From Hyphomicrobiales bacterium (GTDB lineage Bacteria > Pseudomonadota > Alphaproteobacteria > Rhizobiales > Rhizobiaceae): a stretch of DNA of 64,000 bases. Shown piece after piece: positions 45,324-54,089 of this stretch (within the stretch, counting starts at the first letter, position 1; each line of letters opens with the position of its first letter). A program made the position numbers and the translations under genes. The notes under the pieces were generated by a model. The model saw only the letters and a list, made by a program, of their open reading frames with translations. It was not told where the DNA came from and made no database searches. The stretch is taken from NCBI GenBank assembly GCA_900472925.1, contig UCJU01000036.1, forward strand, positions 1 to 64,000, in the 5' to 3' direction.

Positions 45324-46349
45324 ATGACCAGCATAAAACTGCGCGATATCCGTAAATCCTTCGGTGCCTTCGACGTCATCAAGGGCATCGACATGGAGAT
45401 CAAATCCGGTGAGTTCATGGTTTTCGTCGGGCCATCCGGTTGCGGCAAATCCACATTGCTTCGTCTCATCTGCGGGTTGGAGGAAATCACGGGTGGCGAG
45501 CTTTCCTTCGAAGGCGAAGTGGTCAACCGGCTGACGCCCGCCAATCGCGGCGTGGCCATGGTTTTCCAGTCATACGCGCTTTACCCGCACATGACGGTTT
45601 TCGAGAACATGGCCTTTGGTCTAAAGCTTGCCGGTTCCACCAAGGATGAGCGCCGCAAGCGGGTCGAAGCAGCAGCGGAGATGCTGCAACTGACGCCTTA
45701 TCTCCAGCGCCTGCCGAAGCAGCTTTCCGGCGGACAGCGCCAGCGCGTCGCCATTGGCCGCGCCATCGTGCGCGATCCGAAGGTGTTTCTGTTCGATGAG
45801 CCGCTATCCAACCTCGACGCCGCACTGCGGGTGGCAACGCGTCTCGAAATAGCCAAATTGAACCGCAGTATGCCTGACACGACAATGATCTATGTTACCC
45901 ACGATCAGGTGGAGGCCATGACGCTTGCAGACAGAATTTGTGTGTTGCGTGATGGCCGTGTGGAACAGGTTGGTACACCGCTGGAACTCTACGAAACACC
46001 GGTCAATACATTCGTTGCGGGCTTCATCGGCTCTCCGCAGATGAACTTCCTGACCGGCAAACACGCCGAGACCTATGGCGCCCACACCATCGGCATAAGG
46101 CCGGAACACATCGTTGCCGGAGACGGTGCGAATGACTGGACGGGCGACATCGTGCATGCGGAAATGCTGGGTTCCGACAGCTACATCTATGTGGACATCG
46201 GTGCTGGCGAACCCGTCGTTGTACGTGAAGACGGCGTTTCCAATCGGCAGACGGGCCACAAGCTGTCGATCGCACCGTTGCCAGAGCACATTCACCGTTT
46301 CGACGCGCAGGGCAACGCTTTGCCGAAAACCCAAATGCGCGCCGCCTGA
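45324..46349 (+). CDS. thuK: Trehalose/maltose ABC transporter ATP-binding protein ThuK
   Basis: 341-residue MalK/UgpC-type ATPase that powers ThuEFG. Walker A is GPSGCGKS at about residues 36-43, the signature is LSGGQRQRVAIGRAI, Walker B is FLFDEPLSNLD and the switch His is in VTHDQVEAM. A C-terminal TOBE/OB domain is present but slightly short compared with the usual 350-370 residues. GGAGA precedes ATG 45324. A 6-base-pair hairpin lies between this gene and thuA. Confidence 0.93.
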   Translation: MTSIKLRDIRKSFGAFDVIKGIDMEIKSGEFMVFVGPSGCGKSTLLRLICGLEEITGGELSFEGEVVNRLTPANRGVAMVFQSYALYPHMTVFENMAFGLKLAGSTKDERRKRVEAAAEMLQLTPYLQRLPKQLSGGQRQRVAIGRAIVRDPKVFLFDEPLSNLDAALRVATRLEIAKLNRSMPDTTMIYVTHDQVEAMTLADRICVLRDGRVEQVGTPLELYETPVNTFVAGFIGSPQMNFLTGKHAETYGAHTIGIRPEHIVAGDGANDWTGDIVHAEMLGSDSYIYVDIGAGEPVVVREDGVSNRQTGHKLSIAPLPEHIHRFDAQGNALPKTQMRAA

Positions 46350-46370
46350 TACAATCGAGACCCCTCTTCA

Positions 46371-46393
46371 CCGGCAGTCCTCTCAAGTGCCGG
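46371..46393 (+). promoter_or_regulatory. Small hairpin between thuK and thuA
   Basis: CCGGCA (46371-46376) pairs with TGCCGG (46388-46393) in the 63-base gap. There is no T-run, so it is not a full terminator; it could tune expression of the enzymes against the importer. Confidence 0.35.
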
Positions 46394-46412
46394 ATCATCA
46401 AGGAGCATACAT

Positions 46413-47198
46413 ATGACTATCAACACCGTCGTCTGGGGCGAAAACATTCACGAGCATGTCAACGAAACCGTTCGTGCAATCTACCCCAACGGCATGCACA
46501 CCACGATTGCCGATGCCTTGAACAAGACACCTGACATCAACGCCACGACCGCCACGCTTCAGGAGCCTGAACACGGGCTTTCGCAGGAGCGGCTGGACAA
46601 GACCGACGTTCTGGTCTGGTGGGGTCACAAGGACCACGGTGCCGTTCAGGACGAGATTGTCGAGCGTGTTGCCAAGCGTGTCTGGGAAGGCATGGGCCTC
46701 ATCGTTCTGCACTCCGGCCACTTCTCCAAGCCCTTCAAACGGCTGATGGGCACACCTTGCGCACTGAAATGGCGCGAGGCGGGCGAGCGGGAGCGCCTGT
46801 GGAACATCAACCCTCGCCACCCGATTGCGGCTGGACTGCCGGACTCTTTCGAACTCGAAAACGAGGAAATGTACGGAGAGCAGTTTTCCGTACCGGAACC
46901 ACTGGAAACCGTTTTCATCTCCTGGTTCCAGGGTGGCGAAGTGTTCCGTTCCGGCCTGACATGGCGTCGCGGTGCGGGCAACATTTTCTATTTCCGCCCC
47001 GGCCACGAAACATACCCGACCTATCACGATGCCAATGTGCAGAAGGTCATCAGCAACTCCGTCAAGTGGGCGTATAATCCCGCAGGCGCCTTGACCAGCA
47101 TTCATGAGGCACCGAACGTTCCTGTCGATCAGGCACCCGAAAAGATCGAGGAACGCGGTCCCAAACTCCATCAGGCTGGTGAAGCAGGTTACAGGTAA
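46413..47198 (+). CDS. thuA: Trehalose utilisation protein ThuA
   Basis: 261-residue cytoplasmic protein with a class I glutamine-amidotransferase-like fold. The conserved [12 protein letters not shown] segment at about 69-80 and the [15 protein letters not shown] element are diagnostic of ThuA. In rhizobia ThuA works with ThuB on imported trehalose and related disaccharides, with 3-keto derivatives reported as products (established knowledge, from memory). AAGGAG lies 8 bases before the ATG. The thuB start is 5 bases after its stop. Confidence 0.94.
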   Translation: MTINTVVWGENIHEHVNETVRAIYPNGMHTTIADALNKTPDINATTATLQEPEHGLSQERLDKTDVLVWWGHKDHGAVQDEIVERVAKRVWEGMGLIVLHSGHFSKPFKRLMGTPCALKWREAGERERLWNINPRHPIAAGLPDSFELENEEMYGEQFSVPEPLETVFISWFQGGEVFRSGLTWRRGAGNIFYFRPGHETYPTYHDANVQKVISNSVKWAYNPAGALTSIHEAPNVPVDQAPEKIEERGPKLHQAGEAGYR

Positions 47199-47203
47199 TC
47201 GAT

Positions 47204-48253
47204 ATGAGACTTCTTATTCTTGGTACTGGCGGCATGGCCAACACCCATGCCATGCATTTCTCTCAAATTTCCGGCGTCACGCTTGTTGGCGCGGTGGATG
47301 TGGATGATGTTATCGTGCGCGCTTTTGCGGCGCGCCACGCGATCGACACCACCTTCACCTCGCTGGATGATGCCATCGTATGGGGCGAATTCGACGCGGT
47401 GGCCAACGTCACGCCGGATTCTATCCACCATCCGACCACGCTCAAACTGCTGGCCGCAGGCAAGCATGTTTTCTGCGAAAAGCCTTTGGCTGAAACATAC
47501 GCCAAGGCAGCCGAAATGGCGGATGCGGCGGAAAAATCCGGCCTCGTTGCCATGGTCAATCTGACCTATCGCAACGTGGCACCGTTGCAGGCCGCACGGA
47601 AAATGGTGACCGAAGGCACCATCGGCAAGCTGCGGCATATGGAGGCGTCCTACCTCCAGAGCTGGCTGGTTTCCAAGGCCTGGGGTGACTGGATGACGGA
47701 AAGCAAGTGGCTCTGGCGTCTTTCTACCAAGCACGGTTCCAACGGCGTCCTCGGCGATGTCGGCATCCACATCCTCGATTTCGCGTCTTATGGCGCGGGC
47801 AGCGATGTGGAGCGTATTTTCACGCGCCTGAAAACCTTCGACAAATATGAGGGCAACAAGATCGATGTCTACGATCTCGATGCCAATGACAGCTTCACCA
47901 TGACGGCTGAACTCGAAAACGGGGCGATGGGCGTGATTCACGCCAGCCGCTGGGCAACCGGCCATCTGAACGAGCTTCGCCTTCGCCTGCATGGGGACAA
48001 GGGCGCTCTGGAAGTGATCCATACGCCCGAATACTCGACGCTTCGTGGCTGCCTGGGTGACGACGTGGAAAAAGCCGTCTGGAGAGACATCGAGGTCGAA
48101 GACGTCGAAACCAACTACCAGAAATTTGCCAAGGCGGTGATGGAAGGCGGCGAGGCCGACCCGAATTTCCGCCATGCCGCGAACCTGCAGAAGGTGCTGG
48201 ATCTTTCTATCGTCACCGACAGGGAACGACGAGAAATCGCAGTTTCAGCCTGA
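47204..48253 (+). CDS. thuB: Trehalose utilisation dehydrogenase ThuB (Gfo/Idh/MocA family)
   Basis: 349 residues. The Rossmann motif GTGGMANTHAMH is near the N-terminus, the catalytic Lys lies in EKP (92-94) and the family motif GDVGIH has D185 and H189. It should oxidise a sugar hydroxyl, with C3 of trehalose the reported site in this family, using NAD(P). The ribosome binding site is weak (CAGGT), so translation may depend on coupling to thuA 5 bases upstream. A strong terminator follows at 48277-48303. Confidence 0.92.
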   Translation: MRLLILGTGGMANTHAMHFSQISGVTLVGAVDVDDVIVRAFAARHAIDTTFTSLDDAIVWGEFDAVANVTPDSIHHPTTLKLLAAGKHVFCEKPLAETYAKAAEMADAAEKSGLVAMVNLTYRNVAPLQAARKMVTEGTIGKLRHMEASYLQSWLVSKAWGDWMTESKWLWRLSTKHGSNGVLGDVGIHILDFASYGAGSDVERIFTRLKTFDKYEGNKIDVYDLDANDSFTMTAELENGAMGVIHASRWATGHLNELRLRLHGDKGALEVIHTPEYSTLRGCLGDDVEKAVWRDIEVEDVETNYQKFAKAVMEGGEADPNFRHAANLQKVLDLSIVTDRERREIAVSA

Positions 48254-48276
48254 TGTGGGCTTTCTGAATATAACGA

Positions 48277-48303
48277 AAAAGGCGGCCTTAATGGCCGCCT
48301 TTT
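48277..48303 (+). terminator. Rho-independent terminator of the thu operon
   Basis: An 11-base perfect stem, AAAAGGCGGCC (48277-48287) with GGCCGCCTTTT (48293-48303), has a 5-base loop. It is A-rich before and T-rich after, 24 bases past thuB. Confidence 0.9.
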
Positions 48304-48517
48304 CTGTTTATAGCGCAATCGAAAATGAGTGCGGTGCAGCATTGAGAATATGCTTGCCTAGAAATGATAATATGACTTTAATGGCGATAGTATCAGTTCG
48401 CGGGTTCATCATGCGCTCCAGCGTCAGTTCCTCTCCAAGCTAACAAACGACGTCTGCTCGCGCCCTGTCGCGCGGCCTTTTCCGTCGAACAATCATAAGC
48501 CATGTAAGGGAAGAGCA

Positions 48518-49807
48518 GTGAAAATCGCCATCGTAGGCTGCGGATCACGTCATAAGATGTTCCGCGATTCCGTCACCGAAAATTACTCTGATCAGCACGA
48601 GATTGTCGCGTTGTGCGACAGCAACGCCCATCGGTTGGGCGAGGCTGCAAGGGCGATATCCAAGCCCGGAACGAACGGTGTTCCGACCTATCTTGCGGAA
48701 AATTTCGATCAACTGATTGCCGAACAGAAACCGGATACGGTGGTTGTTGCGACCCCTGACTTTCTGCATTCGGACTATATCGTCCGCGCTTTTGAAGCGG
48801 GTTGCGATGTCATCTGCGAAAAGCCGCTGACGATAGACTTGTCACGACTCAAGCAGATCGTCGATGCGCAGGCGCGCACTGGCCGAAAGGTCATGGTCAC
48901 ATTCAATTATCGCTACGCCCCTGCCCGCACGCAGATCAAGGAAATGCTGACGTCAGGTGTTATCGGCACGGTCACCGCGGTCGACTTTCGCTGGCATCTG
49001 GACCGGGTGCATGGTGCCGATTACTTCAGACGTTGGCATCGACATAAGGAAAATTCCGGCGGGCTTCTGGTTCACAAATCCACCCACCATTTCGATCTTC
49101 TCAACTGGTGGCTGGCATCGGCACCGACAGACGTATTCGCCTCCGGCCAGCGGGCGTTTTACCGGCCCGAGACAGCCGTGGAACTGGGATTGCAGGACCA
49201 CGGCCCACGATGTGCAGACTGTCCCGTGGCGGAGAGATGCGCGTTCCGCCTCGATCTCTCTGCCGACGAACAGTTGCGGGCTCTTTACCTAGAGGCCGAA
49301 GACGAGGATGGCTATTTCCGCGACCGGTGCGTGTTCGATGCCGATATTGGTATCGAAGACACCATGCAGGCCCATATTCGTTACGCATCCGGTGTGACTG
49401 CCAATTATACGCTGACGGCCTATTCACCCTGGGAAGGTCTGGAAATCCGTTTTCAGGGCACGAAGGGTGAAATCACGCACAAGCACATCGAAGTCCATGG
49501 CGTGTTCGGCGGGGTGCGCGACCATGCAGACGATGAGGCAATCACCACCGAACTGCATCTGGCAGGCGAAAAGCCGAGGATGATCGAGGTTCCCAAAGCA
49601 ACCGGGGACCACGGTGGCGCCGACCCTGTCATGCTGGGCTACATCTTTGCGCCTGAGACCATGGAACCGGACCGCTTCAATCGCGCCTCCGACCACATCT
49701 CAGGGGCGTGGTCCATTCTGACAGGCATTGCTGCCAATGTCTCAATCGATAGTGGATCGGTCGTCAACATCCAGTCAATGTTGAGATCACGCGGCATTAA
49801 AATTTGA
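48518..49807 (+). CDS. Gfo/Idh/MocA oxidoreductase with cysteine cluster
   Basis: 429-residue predicted sugar dehydrogenase. The Rossmann start is MKIAIVGCGSRHK, the catalytic EKP is at 101-103 and HHFDLLNWW at 190-198. Unlike ThuB and the first gene in the window, it has a CX2CX5C cluster (C232, C235, C241) plus C271 in a region that could bind zinc or an Fe-S centre. The start is GTG 48518 with AAGGGAAGA upstream. It is separated from thuB by a terminator and 264 bases, so it is transcribed on its own. The substrate is unknown. Confidence 0.87.
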   Translation: MKIAIVGCGSRHKMFRDSVTENYSDQHEIVALCDSNAHRLGEAARAISKPGTNGVPTYLAENFDQLIAEQKPDTVVVATPDFLHSDYIVRAFEAGCDVICEKPLTIDLSRLKQIVDAQARTGRKVMVTFNYRYAPARTQIKEMLTSGVIGTVTAVDFRWHLDRVHGADYFRRWHRHKENSGGLLVHKSTHHFDLLNWWLASAPTDVFASGQRAFYRPETAVELGLQDHGPRCADCPVAERCAFRLDLSADEQLRALYLEAEDEDGYFRDRCVFDADIGIEDTMQAHIRYASGVTANYTLTAYSPWEGLEIRFQGTKGEITHKHIEVHGVFGGVRDHADDEAITTELHLAGEKPRMIEVPKATGDHGGADPVMLGYIFAPETMEPDRFNRASDHISGAWSILTGIAANVSIDSGSVVNIQSMLRSRGIKI

Positions 49808-49819
49808 GAGGGTGCTAAA

Positions 49820-49939
49820 AAGGAAAAAGCCTGCCGCGGGAGGAGGTGCGGCAGGCTTTAAACTTGATCAGCAACTGGGAGGAGGAGTGCTGCTGATCCA
49901 CATCGTGCGACGCTGGGAGGAGGAGTGCGTCGCTTCGAT
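49820..49939 (-). ncRNA. Alpha-r14/NfeR1-like sRNA with three CCUCCUCCC loops
   Basis: Three consecutive hairpins read on the minus strand each expose CCTCCTCCC in the loop. Their stems are GCGACGC/GCGTCGC (49907-49933), GATCAGCA/TGCTGATC (49866-49898) and AAGCCTGCCGC/GCGGCAGGCTT (49827-49858). The last is followed on the minus strand by TTTCCTTTTT and acts as terminator. A TATATT -10 element lies just upstream (49946-49951 on the minus strand), giving an RNA of about 120 bases. Three redundant anti-Shine-Dalgarno loops are the hallmark of the alpha-r14 family (NfeR1/Smr14C2 in Sinorhizobium), which base-pairs with ribosome binding sites of transporter mRNAs. Ends are estimates. Confidence 0.82.
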
Positions 49940-50056
49940 GATTTGAATATAGCCCTCCTGGAAAAAATGAACAGAGCAACTCTCGCAAGGCAGCAATGCA
50001 TTATTGCATGGCTTAATGCGGATTGCCTGGTTTTTCATCACTCCCACATATATTGA

Positions 50057-50809
50057 TCACTGCGTATCGCGATGGACCTGAAACCCGGCAAATGACTGAT
50101 TGACCGGCATCAATTCGATGCTGTTGATGTTGATGTGCTTGGGCTGCGACGCGACCCAGTGGATCGTATTGGCGATATCTTCGGAAACGATCGGGTTCAC
50201 GCCCTTATAGAGGTTATCGGATGCTTCCTGATTGCCGCCTGTTCGCACAACGGTGAATTCCGTCTCGCACATACCGGGCTCTATCGAAGTGACGCGAATG
50301 CCCTTGCCGTGCAAATCCGAGCGCAGCCCCAAGGAAAACTGGCGCAGAAACGCTTTGGTAGCCGCATAGACATTGCCGCCTGCATAGGGCCAATGGGCGG
50401 CGACCGAAGACATATTGATGACCATGCCGCGACGCTCGATCAGCCCCGGTAAAAGGTGATGCGTGATATTGAGCAGGCCGGTGATATTCGTGTTGACCAT
50501 GGTGTGCCAATCCTTGAGCGGCACCTGTGGCGCAGGCCCGGTGCCGAGGGCAAGACCGGCATTGTTGACAAGGACGTCGACATCTCTGAATTCGGCGGGA
50601 AGCGCTTCGAATTGCGAGCGCATTGCTGCCTCATCTGTGATGTCGAACACCATGCCGTGGAAAGCTGCTCCAAGCTCTGCGCCCAGCTCTGCCAGACGAT
50701 CGGCACGGCGCCCTGTGCCGATGACCTTCCATCCATCCTTTGCAAACAGCCTGGCTGTCGCCTTTCCGAAACCGGATGTTGCGCCGGTGATGAGAATTGT
50801 TCCGCTCAT
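50057..50809 (-). CDS. SDR family oxidoreductase, YdfG-like
   Basis: 250-residue short-chain dehydrogenase. The cofactor motif TGATSGFG is at 8-15, VNNAGLALG follows, and the catalytic residues are S135, Y148 and K152 (YAATK). The ends, SLGLRSDLHGKGIRVTSIEPG and the C-terminal NINSIELMPVNQSFAG, closely match E. coli YdfG (3-hydroxy acid/L-allo-threonine dehydrogenase, NADP). ATG 50809 is better spaced from GGAG than ATG 50815. The deoxyribosyltransferase stop is 30 bases upstream. Confidence 0.92.
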   Translation of the reverse strand: MSGTILITGATSGFGKATARLFAKDGWKVIGTGRRADRLAELGAELGAAFHGMVFDITDEAAMRSQFEALPAEFRDVDVLVNNAGLALGTGPAPQVPLKDWHTMVNTNITGLLNITHHLLPGLIERRGMVINMSSVAAHWPYAGGNVYAATKAFLRQFSLGLRSDLHGKGIRVTSIEPGMCETEFTVVRTGGNQEASDNLYKGVNPIVSEDIANTIHWVASQPKHININSIELMPVNQSFAGFQVHRDTQ

Positions 50810-50839
50810 AGTCATCGTCTCCGCTTATCTGTCTGTCTT

Positions 50840-51409
50840 TTAAAGAAGTGCTTTCGCCGCCTGTGCCAGGCACTCCTTGAAGGCTGCAAGGTCGGTGTAA
50901 ACAGCGTCGGCTGGCGCGTTGCCGACCACGACGACGCCGCCACGCCTGATGACACCACCGTGCAGCATCAGATTATCGGCCATATCGAAATTCTCGATCG
51001 ACAGGCCATCGGCGCCTCTGTAACGACCGGTTTCATCCTGATGGGCGACCCCGCCATTATAGCCCATGATGCGGGTGAAATGATTGGCGGCCACATTCGT
51101 ATAGGCAAAGACGGGCTTGCCCAGAGCGCACATGAACCCGAGTTCGAAGCTGGTGCCCGTATCGGCAGCGATACCTCTGAAGGGCGTGAGGTTGGCAATG
51201 ACCGCATCCGCTTCGATCATCATCTGCTCATCGACCGCATTGATGTTGCAGCCGTGGCCGATTTTCGTATCGGCAGGTGGAATTTCGAGATCGCCAGGGG
51301 AAAGTGGAATAAATCCGGCTTCGCGTGCAAGCGCTGCCTTCGCATCCAGCATTTCACGGGCATTCGACAAAAAGACTTCTGGTCCGGCAAGATAAATTTT
51401 AACGGGCAT
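50840..51409 (-). CDS. Nucleoside 2-deoxyribosyltransferase
   Basis: 189-residue enzyme that exchanges bases on deoxynucleosides or hydrolyses deoxyribonucleoside monophosphates (DNPH1-like). The family motifs are KIYLAGPEVF at the start, ADAVIANLTPFRG, and D83 with catalytic E89 in DTGTSFELGFMCALGKPV. The ribosome binding site is weak. It precedes the YdfG-like SDR by 30 bases on the same strand and probably shares a transcript, though no joint pathway is evident. Confidence 0.9.
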   Translation of the reverse strand: MPVKIYLAGPEVFLSNAREMLDAKAALAREAGFIPLSPGDLEIPPADTKIGHGCNINAVDEQMMIEADAVIANLTPFRGIAADTGTSFELGFMCALGKPVFAYTNVAANHFTRIMGYNGGVAHQDETGRYRGADGLSIENFDMADNLMLHGGVIRRGGVVVVGNAPADAVYTDLAAFKECLAQAAKALL

Positions 51410-51571
51410 GAGTATGCGGCACTTTTCAAAAGAGAAACATTCTCACCAACTTAACCCCTCGTTCGACCGCTATGCAAGGCCACGACGGGGGTAGAAAAGC
51501 AGCATGAACCGGTATCGCTGATACGCGCGATCAGCTATAGCCGCCGCAACAGTTTACCGATGGAGACAGGA

Positions 51572-52198
51572 ATGGCCGCGACGATCCGTTACCATGAAGG
51601 CGATATTTCGCTCAGTGATGCAGCCCGTTATACCGGCGCTATTGCCATCGATACCGAAACGCTGGGCCTCGTTCCACGCCGTGACCGGCTTTGCGTGGTT
51701 CAACTGTCTCCCGGCGATGGAAGTGCGGACGTCATTCGTATTGCCTCCGGACAGAAAGACGCCCCCAACCTCGTCGCCATGCTGGAAGATCCGGCCCGCC
51801 AGAAGATATTCCATTATGGCAGGTTCGACATCGCGGTTCTCTTCCACACATTCGGCGTGACCTCCAACCCGGTATTCTGCACCAAGATCGCCTCGCGCCT
51901 GTGCCGCACCTATACGGACCGTCACGGGTTGAAGGACAATCTCAAGGAAATGCTGGAAGTGGATATCTCCAAGGCACAACAGTCTTCCGACTGGGCGGCT
52001 GAAAAGCTGTCGCCTGCGCAGCTGGAATATGCGGCGTCCGACGTGCTTTATCTCCACGCCCTGCGGGACAAACTGACAGCACGCCTGCTTCGTGACGGAC
52101 GCTATGAGCATGCCGAAGCCTGTTTCGCATTCCTACCGACCCGATCCAAGCTGGATCTGCTCGGCTGGGATGATACGGATATTTTCGCCCGTAGCTGA
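51572..52198 (+). CDS. rnd: Ribonuclease D (short form)
   Basis: 208-residue 3'-5' exoribonuclease domain of the DEDD type involved in tRNA 3' maturation. Exo I is D27-T-E29 (AIDTETLGL), Exo II is HYGRFDIAVL and Exo III is YAASDVLYLHAL. It lacks the C-terminal HRDC domains of E. coli RNase D (375 residues), a normal short form in rhizobia. GGAGACAGGA sits before ATG 51572. It is followed after 250 bases by an unrelated unknown gene. Confidence 0.93.
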   Translation: MAATIRYHEGDISLSDAARYTGAIAIDTETLGLVPRRDRLCVVQLSPGDGSADVIRIASGQKDAPNLVAMLEDPARQKIFHYGRFDIAVLFHTFGVTSNPVFCTKIASRLCRTYTDRHGLKDNLKEMLEVDISKAQQSSDWAAEKLSPAQLEYAASDVLYLHALRDKLTARLLRDGRYEHAEACFAFLPTRSKLDLLGWDDTDIFARS

Positions 52199-52448
52199 CG
52201 CCCCTCTGCGCGCACCAAACCACGGTTAGCGGATCATTAATCTTTGAAGACCATTCTTCACTGAGATGATTCGGTGCATTTTCATGCAACTGGACAACCA
52301 GACTGGCGTTAGAGCCGAGTACCGCGCCGCATGAGCGGTCGGGAATAACACCTGCGTCGTGACCATCGCCCAACACCATCCGGGTCGATCCAACAGGACA
52401 CGTGCCGGCAACCGCCGCTGACACCTGTTGCCAAGAAGGGAGCGCACC

Positions 52449-54011
52449 ATGCTGCCACCTGTCAGCGCCGTCAGCCCGGTCGATGTGCCCTTTTCCACAT
52501 CCACACCTCGCCAGGATGTCGTTGTCGCCGCTGTCACACCGGCAGCAGAGCCACAGGCCGAACCGGCAGATGTCGTCAACCTGGCATCCGGCACAGGCAT
52601 ACGCGCTGTTTCCGGTGAGCTTCAACTGTCCACCAACGTCAATGTTCTGGCCGAAACGCTTGGCAAACTTCTGAACATCGCCCGCATGGATGGAGAAGCC
52701 GCAGACGCCTATGTGAACCGTCTTGTGGCCAATATTCAAACGCTGCCCGCAGATCAGAAAGCGACACTGGAAAAGGCGCTTGCCAGCATTCTGCGCGGCA
52801 TCAGTCTCGACACACTATCCAATCTTCTGAAGAGCTCGGCGGGGCCGGAAGCTGCCCGGCTTGCCGTCATGTTCGAGCTATCACGCTCCAGCGCATCCGC
52901 GCGTGCTCCGAAGCCATCGATTACACCTTATCTGCAGGATATCCTGCCCGACAGCCCGGTTATCAGCCAGATCAAGGCCGCCAATCCGCCCTCCCCTGCG
53001 GCTGCAAACAAACCACTGCCAGTGACCGCAGGCGAAATTCCGGTCTTGGCTCAGCCAAAAACAAGTTTGGTTATCGACACACAACCAACGGCCGTGCCTT
53101 CCAGCAAAGCGCCCTCGCCTGAGGCCCATGACATCACAGCGCTTTCGAATGCCGCGATCTCGGCGAAAGTCGCATTACCTTCTATTGATCAGGACGCAGC
53201 GCAGCCGACCTCTCCTAGGCCTGCGCAAGCACCGGTAGAAAACACCAGCCTTGCGACCGCTATCGGCAAGGTGCCGCTCGATATCATAAAGACGGCACTG
53301 GCAGAGGCGTTCACCCAGCCCAACGCTGCGCAGCCACCATCTGCTGACATCGAGCAGCCTGTCGACCTGCCGCCCGGAAAACCAATTGACCGGCAGTCCC
53401 TGCCCACAATCGCGTCCGACTTTTCGGCTGCGACACCCAAGGAAATGGAGAATCTTCTTCTTGACGTGACGCTCGCAAAGCTGCCCTCCCGTGGTGAGGG
53501 CTCGATACCGGAGGCAATGCCGCACCCTAACACCCATGTGGAAAGCGAGCGTGCCGTGAAACCGCAGCTGGCGCATCCGCCTCTTTCTCCGGTGAATGTT
53601 GACGCAGCGGAGCATGACACTGCTGTTGCCGATCGCCGTCCAGATATTGCGGCCATGCAGAGAGTGGCACTGGCAGAAGACATCAAGGCAGCGATTATGG
53701 ATCAACCAGCTCTACAAGCCGCCGTTGCGGCGATGATTTCCAAGGAGGGAACGGGGCTTCCTTTTGTCAGCTATCCCTTTGCGAAGGACGAAGACGACTC
53801 GGACGCCCCTCACCGCGGACGCTGGCCCTCTTCCGAAGGAGGGGCCGAAGACGAGGGCGAGGGTCAACAGCCAGACGAGAGAGCCGAGCAGGAAAAACGC
53901 ACCGCTGCGAATGACGAAGTGATCGATCACTCCCTGTCGGAAGGCGCCAATGATGATGGCGCCGCTGGCAATGCGGAATCCTACTATCTCAGGATGAGCG
54001 GCTTTTCCTGA
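52449..54011 (+). CDS. Hypothetical low-complexity Pro/Ala-rich protein
   Basis: 520 residues, no family recognised. The start is MLPPVSAVSPVDVPFS. A more ordered helical part lies at about 45-150 (VNVLAETLGKLLNIARMDGE, AAYVNRLV-like). A long Pro/Ala/Ser-rich linker follows at about 150-430. The end is strongly acidic (EGGAEDEGEGQQPDERAEQE). There is no signal peptide or transmembrane helix. The pattern (structured ends with a long disordered middle) recalls flagellar hook-length or scaffold proteins, but no motif proves it. AAGGGAG precedes ATG 52449. A terminator lies at 54039-54066. Confidence 0.72.
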   Translation: MLPPVSAVSPVDVPFSTSTPRQDVVVAAVTPAAEPQAEPADVVNLASGTGIRAVSGELQLSTNVNVLAETLGKLLNIARMDGEAADAYVNRLVANIQTLPADQKATLEKALASILRGISLDTLSNLLKSSAGPEAARLAVMFELSRSSASARAPKPSITPYLQDILPDSPVISQIKAANPPSPAAANKPLPVTAGEIPVLAQPKTSLVIDTQPTAVPSSKAPSPEAHDITALSNAAISAKVALPSIDQDAAQPTSPRPAQAPVENTSLATAIGKVPLDIIKTALAEAFTQPNAAQPPSADIEQPVDLPPGKPIDRQSLPTIASDFSAATPKEMENLLLDVTLAKLPSRGEGSIPEAMPHPNTHVESERAVKPQLAHPPLSPVNVDAAEHDTAVADRRPDIAAMQRVALAEDIKAAIMDQPALQAAVAAMISKEGTGLPFVSYPFAKDEDDSDAPHRGRWPSSEGGAEDEGEGQQPDERAEQEKRTAANDEVIDHSLSEGANDDGAAGNAESYYLRMSGFS

Positions 54012-54038
54012 TATTTCCAGCTTTTAAAGCGCAAAGAA

Positions 54039-54066
54039 AAACCCGCCGGATCGCTCCGGCGGGTTT
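54039..54066. terminator. Bidirectional terminator between unknown gene and rpsA
   Basis: A perfect 12-base stem, AAACCCGCCGGA (54039-54050) with TCCGGCGGGTTT (54055-54066), has loop TCGC and A- and T-rich flanks. It serves both the plus-strand unknown gene and the minus-strand rpsA. Confidence 0.9.
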
Positions 54067-54089
54067 CTTATGTCAGATGATCGGGACGA

